Below are positions 62,248-64,000 of a stretch of DNA of 64,000 bases, piece by piece. Made by a program: the position numbers and the translations under genes. The stretch comes from Flavobacterium sp. CF108 (GTDB lineage Bacteria > Bacteroidota > Bacteroidia > Flavobacteriales > Flavobacteriaceae): the NCBI RefSeq assembly GCF_900129795.1, contig NZ_FQWW01000001.1, positions 62,001 to 126,000 of the forward strand, in the 5' to 3' direction. The notes under the pieces are model-generated. The model was not told the DNA's origin and made no database searches. It worked only from the letters and a program-made list of their open reading frames with translations. Numbering within the stretch: the stretch's first letter is position 1; each line of letters opens with the position of its first letter.

Positions 62248-62952
62248 ATGAAAATAAAGTGTTTATTAGTCGACGACGAGCCTTTAGCAATCAGCTTATT
62301 GCAGAATCATATCAGTAAATTAGATTATTTTGAAGTGGTAGGTACTTGCCCAAACGCTTTAAAAGCCGCCGATGTATTACGTACAACTGCTGTAGATTTG
62401 ATGTTTCTAGATATTAAAATGCCGCAGATTACGGGAATTGATTTTTTAAAAACATTAAAAAACCCGCCAGCCGTTATTTTTACTACCGCTTATCGCGAAT
62501 ATGCTTTAGAAAGTTACGAACTTGATATTGTAGATTATCTTTTAAAACCGGTTACTTTCGATCGTTTTTTTAAAGCTGCAGATCGTTATTTAAGAATAAG
62601 CGGACCTGTAAACAGCAAGATAATTACGCCTTCGCAGGAAGATTATATTTACATTAAAAACGGACCAAAATTCAATAAAATAAACGTCGACACGATTCTG
62701 TATATCGAAAGTGTCAAGGATTATATTATTGTACATCAAAAAGATGGTGTAAAATTAAATGCTAAATATAAAATCAGTGATATTGAATTAGAATTACAGG
62801 ATAAAAACTTTTTAAGAATTCATCGCTCTTTTATTATTAACCTCAAAAATATCACGGCATTTACGCCTTACGATGTCGAAATTAGAACTATTGAAATTCC
62901 TATTGGAGCCAGTTATAAAGAGTATGTTTTTAAAATTTTAAAGAATTCATAG
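62248..62952 (+). CDS. LytTR-family response regulator
   Basis: 234 residues. Receiver domain (1-120) with CLLVDDEP, phospho-acceptor Asp55 (LMFLDIKMPQ) and VDYLLKPVTF; LytTR DNA-binding domain (about 135-230) with SVKDYIIVHQKDG and FLRIHRSFIINL. Paired with the kinase before it. Target genes unknown; the divergent outer-membrane barrel gene is the closest candidate. Confidence 0.93.
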   Translation: MKIKCLLVDDEPLAISLLQNHISKLDYFEVVGTCPNALKAADVLRTTAVDLMFLDIKMPQITGIDFLKTLKNPPAVIFTTAYREYALESYELDIVDYLLKPVTFDRFFKAADRYLRISGPVNSKIITPSQEDYIYIKNGPKFNKINVDTILYIESVKDYIIVHQKDGVKLNAKYKISDIELELQDKNFLRIHRSFIINLKNITAFTPYDVEIRTIEIPIGASYKEYVFKILKNS

Positions 62953-62956
62953 CAAT

Positions 62957-62993
62957 AAAAAACTCCTTAAATGATTCACTTAAGGAGTTTTTT
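62957..62993. terminator. Terminator after the LytTR gene
   Basis: AAAAAACTCCTTAA (62957-62970) with TTAAGGAGTTTTTT (62980-62993). Confidence 0.85.
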
Positions 62994-63027
62994 TTATGCT
63001 TTAATGGTTATATCAGGATAGCAAAGC

Positions 63028-63393
63028 TTATATTTTTTTGAGTGTAATTTTCATTTCTTTACTGTCCAGGATTAATTCATCACTAGTAATAGTACTTACA
63101 CAAGGATATGGGGTTCCAACTTCATCTTTAATTACTAAACTTTTCCCCCCTTTTGTCAATGCATAGGTACCGTTTGTTATTTCTCTTGTCAGAAATCCGG
63201 TTACATGCCCATCTTTTGTAAATGTTAAAGTTCCATCCGTTAAAATTACAGTTTTTAAAGAATCCGAAATAGGGGTTTTCGGTTCTACCGCTGTTATTTT
63301 CCAAGAGTTTACCAATGTATTTCTCTTAGAACATGAAATCATTAATACTGCAGCCAATGCAAGTGCGAAGATAAATAATTTAGATTTTTTCAT
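63028..63393 (-). CDS. Small lipocalin-like lipoprotein
   Basis: 121 residues with lipobox VLMISC. The mature part (SWKITAVEP, LTFTKDGHVTGFL, GTYALTKGGKSLVI, LILDSKEMKITLKK) shows the repeated beta-strand pattern of lipocalin-like DUF families of Bacteroidota. Probably anchored to the outer membrane; ligand unknown. Confidence 0.72.
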   Translation of the reverse strand: MKKSKLFIFALALAAVLMISCSKRNTLVNSWKITAVEPKTPISDSLKTVILTDGTLTFTKDGHVTGFLTREITNGTYALTKGGKSLVIKDEVGTPYPCVSTITSDELILDSKEMKITLKKI

Positions 63394-63532
63394 GATTTTG
63401 TGATTAAAGATTAGAAATGAAAAGGTACGAAAAAAAATAATATTTCTAACATTATAGTCACAGAAAGTGAATTTAAGTTAACTGATTTCTAATATTTTAC
63501 ATAAAACATGAGGTTTTGAGAACTTTTAAGAA

Positions 63533-64000
63533 TCAATTCAAAGTCAATGCTCCCAGAATTTCCTCATACATAAACGGGCCTCCGGGATAAGTTGCTGTAT
63601 AATCCAGATTCATCCAGACCTGACCGCGTTCATCAATATGGTAATGCAGATTTTTACCATAACTTTCTCTTTGAAAAAGTACATTTTTAATTAAATAATT
63701 GACCTTTTCCAGATCAATCATAGAGCCTATTAATATTTCGGGATAAATATGGCCTTTTGTATGGATAAGCCTTGGAGTTCCGCCAATAGAACGAATTGCT
63801 GCCGCCATTAAAATAGAATGATCGTCGCAGTCTCCAGAAAAATATTCTAATGATTCGCTGGCAGTAGCAATATAATCACCTTCTTTTGGGTCATTGACAT
63901 AATTCCAGCGGCCGTTTATTTCTTTAAAAACAGCAAAACACTGAATAATGGTTCTGTAATCAGAGTAACCTTTAATTCCTTTAAAATGCTTTGTAGTGGC
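63533..64000 (-). CDS. Transglutaminase-like domain protein (C-terminal fragment)
   Basis: The reading frame is open from the right window edge to the stop at 63533, giving at least 155 residues, so the first Met inside is not the start. The nucleophile segment is SGDCDDHSILMAAAIRSIGG, Cys followed by the usual Asp; the catalytic His is probably in HTKGHIYPE or HYHIDERG. Such proteins are often cysteine peptidases. The N-terminus lies outside. Confidence 0.75.
   Translation of the reverse strand, partial: ATTKHFKGIKGYSDYRTIIQCFAVFKEINGRWNYVNDPKEGDYIATASESLEYFSGDCDDHSILMAAAIRSIGGTPRLIHTKGHIYPEILIGSMIDLEKVNYLIKNVLFQRESYGKNLHYHIDERGQVWMNLDYTATYPGGPFMYEEILGALTLN

Noticed and set aside
63533..63808. 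Short 91-codon gene starting at 63808
   Set aside because: The frame stays open to the window edge and the catalytic Cys lies before this Met, so the gene is truncated by the window.
1..64000. Insertion sequences, prophage or replication origin
   Set aside because: No transposase, integrase, phage structural gene or clustered DnaA-type boxes were seen on either strand.

Overview
The window looks like a chromosomal segment of a Flavobacterium-type member of the Bacteroidota. The reasons are the AT-rich base composition, the recurrent promoter form with a TAnnTTTG -7 box and a TTG about 19-20 nt upstream (clear at the tRNA-Val, ABC-transporter, ArsR and DUF2853 promoters), the near-absence of Shine-Dalgarno sequences, and typical family content: a complete menaquinone core (menD, menB, menA, menC), OmpA/HhH envelope proteins, a TonB-receptor-like OMP_b-brl_3 barrel, LytS/LytTR regulators and biosynthetic arginine decarboxylase. 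I saw no insertion sequence, prophage, CRISPR array or rRNA. There is one tRNA, tRNA-Val(TAC).

Layout. 0-5.3 kb: partial DUF3667 protein, DoxX, an ECF sigma/anti-sigma pair, a possible structured RNA ending in a very strong terminator, glutathione peroxidase, an acetyltransferase and a periplasmic thioredoxin. 5.3-14.6 kb: menaquinone genes menD, menB, menA and menC, interleaved with DUF2853, a CvfB-like S1 protein, a metallo-hydrolase and a secreted TPR protein. 14.6-21.9 kb: HhH and OmpA envelope proteins, CYTH, YpdA-like flavoprotein, SelO, MsrA and a class V aminotransferase. 22-28.5 kb: small secreted proteins, M23 peptidase, spermidine-synthase-like methyltransferase, acyltransferase, and an XRE regulator divergent from an M14 peptidase across an operator-rich gap, then Lrp. 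28.5-44.7 kb: PEP carboxylase, DinB, RecQ, a polyamine operon (speA, deoxyhypusine-synthase-like, acidic protein), aroB, an O-antigen-ligase/TPR protein, proline dehydrogenase and an MsbA-like exporter.

45-58 kb, beginning at tRNA-Val, is the most accessory-looking part. It holds an orphan SUKH protein, an astacin lipoprotein, an operon with two paralogous putative 2OG-Fe(II) oxygenases between a VOC and a SnoaL-like protein, a gene split by an in-frame stop, and a cluster of two AraC regulators with two flavin monooxygenases. One monooxygenase is strikingly close to Tet(X) but has changed tetracycline-contact positions. An ArsR/SRPBCC/DoxX operon with a clear operator-promoter follows. 58-64 kb: DUF2200, the outer-membrane barrel protein, LytS/LytTR, a lipoprotein and a partial transglutaminase-like protein.

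Intergenic spaces are rich in palindromes: two copies of a REPIN-like element, recurrent CACGAATT/CACAGATT inverted repeats, GAGCGAAGTCGA palindromes, and one terminator stem (AAACCCGACAGGTTTT or close variants) reused at four sites. The best candidates for something new are the paired 2OG-oxygenase operon, the Tet(X)-like/AraC cluster, the five-site XRE operator array, the structured region near 2.4 kb, and the speA leader with the DHS-like enzyme.
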